From: Solobacterium moorei
Lineage (GTDB): Bacteria; Bacillota_I; Bacilli_A; Erysipelotrichales; Erysipelotrichaceae
Direction of reading: 5' to 3'
Length of the DNA stretch: 64,000 nucleotides
Assembly (NCBI RefSeq): GCF_036323475.1
Contig: NZ_AP028934.1
Coordinates: 1,302,001-1,366,000, forward strand
A program made the translations under genes and the position numbers. The notes under the pieces were generated by a model. That model was given only the letters and a program-made list of their open reading frames with translations. It had not been told where the DNA came from and did not search any database. Each line of letters starts with the position of its first letter. Position 1 is the first letter of the stretch. Positions 61,809 through 64,000 of this stretch are shown here, one piece after another.

Positions 61809-63882
61809 AAAGATTGCGGTAGTATTTGTGTTATGTATGTTGATTACATTTGTTGGGTGTAAAAAGAAAGTGACAGATACAATCACAAATGGAGAATGGT
61901 TAACAGAACTTACAACACAAGCAGGTATTACAAGCTACCAACAAGATGAACCATATTTTTTAAATATCAGTTCCAATTCACCATACTTTACGGTTGTACA
62001 ATCATCTGTGGAGTGGGAACTATTAAATCCATCAAAAGCATTTGATCCTTCAACTATCTTAACAAGAGAGACGGTCGCGTACACTTTGATGAATCTAATC
62101 TCAAGAACCCATGAAGGATCATCAGATCCAATTAAGGACTTACAAGACTGTAGTTATCCGGAACAGGTCAAGGCTGCTGTTGCAAGTGGTTTAATGAGCC
62201 TTGATGAGCGACAACGCTTTCGTCCTAAAGAGGTAATTTCAAAAGAAGAGGCTTTTGGATATCTAACACAGGTTATTGACATTGTTAACAATCGTAAATT
62301 TACCGATACAAAAACTACAGTCCAGTTAAAAGATGATGTTCAGTTTACAGATGAAGAGCCAAAACAATTTGATGAGGAAAAATTAACCGCTTTATTTAAA
62401 TCAGATTCTTTGATACAAACTGGAATGTATATTACATATGATGATGCTTATTATCGTGTTTTAAAATGTGAGTATACAAATCAGGGGATTCTAACATGCT
62501 TAGAACAAGTGAACATGGAAGATGTGATTGATCAGTTTGATATTCAAGGTGGCACTGATCTAGAGTTTAATCATGCAAAGATTTTTGACGGAAATGGGAA
62601 TATTGTACAGGAAGGGACAGAACAGAGTCATTCTCTGTCCCTGATGTCAACTGGTCTAATCAATCATACATTTGATATGAAAGGCTTTCGTGTATCGTTA
62701 AAGGGTACTACAAGTTCTCTTCGTGCGGAGGTTTCAAAACAATTACAAGTAGGTGGGCTCTTGTATGCAAATGCTACATTAGATAATTTACACATCCAAT
62801 ACAAGTGGGATAAGGATGAAGACAGAATCCAATATGGCTACTTGAAAGCAGACTTCACTACTTCTGAGAATATTGGCTTACGCAATGGTATGTATAAAGA
62901 GTTATATGGAGACTTCTCAAAACTAAATCCAAAAGATTTTATTAGTACAGTACAGAATATCTTTCAATCAAAACAAGAAGTTTTGACGGATACGATAACA
63001 CTATGTACAGTTAAGATTCCTTTGCCAAATGCACCAATGGTTTCGGTTGTGATGAAGATTAATTTAAATTTATATGCGACTGGTAAAGCAGAACTATCAT
63101 TTGTGCAGAATCATGTTGTAGGATGTGAAATCAGAAATGGAAATATGCGTATCATTTCTGATCATAGTAAGAAAGCTACCGCATCCATTCGGGCTGAGAC
63201 AGGTATCACGCTTGGAACTAATCTTTCACTACATGCATTCAATCAAAATGTCATGGATGCGGAAGTAGATGCAGGTGCAAAGGGTTATTTTAAAACTAGA
63301 ACATACCTATATAACGAAGAAGGGAAAGTAGAACCATATGATATTGATATACAGCCTGACTTGGTTGAAGAACTTTCAGAAGGAAACCCTAATGTCAAAG
63401 TATGTACCGAATTAAATGCGTATTGGTTATGTAATCTAAAACTCAATAGTAGCAATAGTCTTGTAGGAAGATTTGGTTTTGGTAGGAATATCGCAATTCT
63501 AAATGAATCGAATGCACCCTTGTTTCCAAAGGGGAAAGTTACCTACGAAAACTGGATGAGTGTAGATCATTGTAGTTGCGAAGATAGAGAAAAAGTACCA
63601 AATATAGAGTCAATACAAGTTAAAAAGAGAATTACTTTAAAAGATTATTCATTAATTGCTGGTGTTGGAGTTAATACACGTATACAAGTGTCAGGTCTTC
63701 CAGAAGGATATACTGTTGAAGATTTAGTATATACAAGCCAGAATACAGATATCACTGAAGTAAGTTCTGTGGGAGAAGTGATTGGTAAAAGACCAGGTGG
63801 TACAGATATTCTGATACAAACAAAAGATAAAAAGCATCTTGTGCATTGCCATATATTGGTTGTTGAGATAAATCGAAAATGA
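61786..63882 (+). CDS. Lipoprotein with SLH-like domain in type VII secretion locus
   Basis: A 698-residue protein. The N-terminus KKIAVVFVLCMLITFVGCKKK has a lipoprotein-type signal peptide, with the candidate lipidated Cys at about residue 25. Residues about 85-170 resemble S-layer-homology repeats (STILTRETVAYTLMNLI, AAVASGLMSLDERQRFRPKEVISKEEAFGYL). The large remaining part is strand-rich and unrecognised, and ends in an Ig-like fold with ITEVSSVGEVIGKRPGGTDI (BIG2-like). Placed between the WXG100 genes and an EssC-like start, it may be a surface component of the secretion system. The AGGA before the ATG is very close, so translation is probably coupled to the overlapping upstream gene. 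Confidence 0.7.
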   Translation: MRPVFSIKKIAVVFVLCMLITFVGCKKKVTDTITNGEWLTELTTQAGITSYQQDEPYFLNISSNSPYFTVVQSSVEWELLNPSKAFDPSTILTRETVAYTLMNLISRTHEGSSDPIKDLQDCSYPEQVKAAVASGLMSLDERQRFRPKEVISKEEAFGYLTQVIDIVNNRKFTDTKTTVQLKDDVQFTDEEPKQFDEEKLTALFKSDSLIQTGMYITYDDAYYRVLKCEYTNQGILTCLEQVNMEDVIDQFDIQGGTDLEFNHAKIFDGNGNIVQEGTEQSHSLSLMSTGLINHTFDMKGFRVSLKGTTSSLRAEVSKQLQVGGLLYANATLDNLHIQYKWDKDEDRIQYGYLKADFTTSENIGLRNGMYKELYGDFSKLNPKDFISTVQNIFQSKQEVLTDTITLCTVKIPLPNAPMVSVVMKINLNLYATGKAELSFVQNHVVGCEIRNGNMRIISDHSKKATASIRAETGITLGTNLSLHAFNQNVMDAEVDAGAKGYFKTRTYLYNEEGKVEPYDIDIQPDLVEELSEGNPNVKVCTELNAYWLCNLKLNSSNSLVGRFGFGRNIAILNESNAPLFPKGKVTYENWMSVDHCSCEDREKVPNIESIQVKKRITLKDYSLIAGVGVNTRIQVSGLPEGYTVEDLVYTSQNTDITEVSSVGEVIGKRPGGTDILIQTKDKKHLVHCHILVVEINRK

Positions 63883-64000
63883 TTTTATATACCGAGTATA
63901 AAGATGAATTATGTTTGATATTGGTTGATGAGAATCGAGTAGAACATACAATATTCGGTTCTCATTTTACGTTATATCAGAAGGATAATTGTGTTGTAAT
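63879..64000 (+). CDS. Start of an EssC-like type VII secretion ATPase gene (partial)
   Basis: An ATG overlaps the lipoprotein stop (ATGA, 63879-63882). The 40 codons before the window end encode ILYTEYKDELCLILVDENR and FGSHFTLYQKDNCVV, which resemble the first strands of the FHA-like N-terminal domain of EssC. The call is based on this short stretch plus the WXG100 context, and needs the downstream sequence (FtsK/SpoIIIE ATPase motifs) to be confirmed. Confidence 0.5.
   Translation, partial: MILYTEYKDELCLILVDENRVEHTIFGSHFTLYQKDNCVV

Noticed and set aside
1..64000. CRISPR arrays, rRNA and tRNA genes
   Set aside because: No regularly spaced short repeats and no recognisable tRNA or rRNA sequence were seen on either strand; the lysine-rich DNA repeats in ppdK are coding.

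Overview
The window is a 64 kb, AT-rich, densely coding bacterial chromosome segment. Strong Shine-Dalgarno sites, a valS T-box, an L21-type leader, the orders rpsD/ezrA/iscS/thiI, rplU-prp-rpmA-obg-ruvAB and rimP-nusA-ylxR-infB-rbfA, and a Prp-type cleavable extension on L27 all mark a low-GC Firmicute. Overall gene style (DUF2812-PadR pair, ppdK, short IF2, type VII genes beside the infB operon) suggests the Erysipelotrichia (Solobacterium/Bulleidia-like). This is inference; no 16S or tRNA gene is present to fix it.

Layout. 0-9.3 kb: a DUF2812 membrane protein with a PadR regulator, a DegV protein, a diiron flavoprotein with an IS1595-family insertion exactly at its stop codon, an AlaX-like editing protein, a TetM/EF-G-like GTPase fused to a Rae1 (YacP) NYN endonuclease, and thymidine kinase. 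9.3-22.3 kb: MATE exporter, CmpB-like membrane protein, DUF1846, a YjbR-EVE fusion, PepF, glutathione peroxidase, NUDIX, a cysteine-peptidase-like protein, a small ParB-like protein, RluB, RqcH, a 528-bp non-autonomous IS1595-type element, and gmk. 22.3-28.3 kb: a probable CcpA-controlled tetR-GH2-GPH symporter-GH36 sugar operon. 28.4-36 kb: a surface 5'-nucleotidase, rpsD with a structured leader, and ezrA-iscS-thiI. 36-47 kb: housekeeping rplU-prp-rpmA-obg-ruvAB plus a CHAP protein and small genes, broken up by two near-identical IS30-family copies, a decayed methyltransferase and the second 528-bp element. 47-56 kb: T-box-valS, a pseudo-alpha/beta-hydrolase, ppdK with a histone-H1-like tail, a transglutaminase-like protein and glpK. 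56-61 kb: the rimP-nusA-ylxR-infB-rbfA operon. 61.2-64 kb: the start of a type VII secretion locus (two WXG100-like proteins, a lipoprotein and the start of an EssC-like gene), cut by the window end.

Most notable observations: the TetM-like/Rae1 fusion (two activities that both act at the ribosomal A site in one polypeptide), the 117-residue Lys/Ala/Pro tail on PPDK, three genes whose promoters imply leaderless mRNAs, an alpha/beta hydrolase that has lost its nucleophile and histidine, and mobile elements with clean target duplications, including an IS30-type element with unusually long (11-13 bp) duplications.

No CRISPR array, rRNA or tRNA gene was seen. All calls are from reading the sequence; no database search was run.
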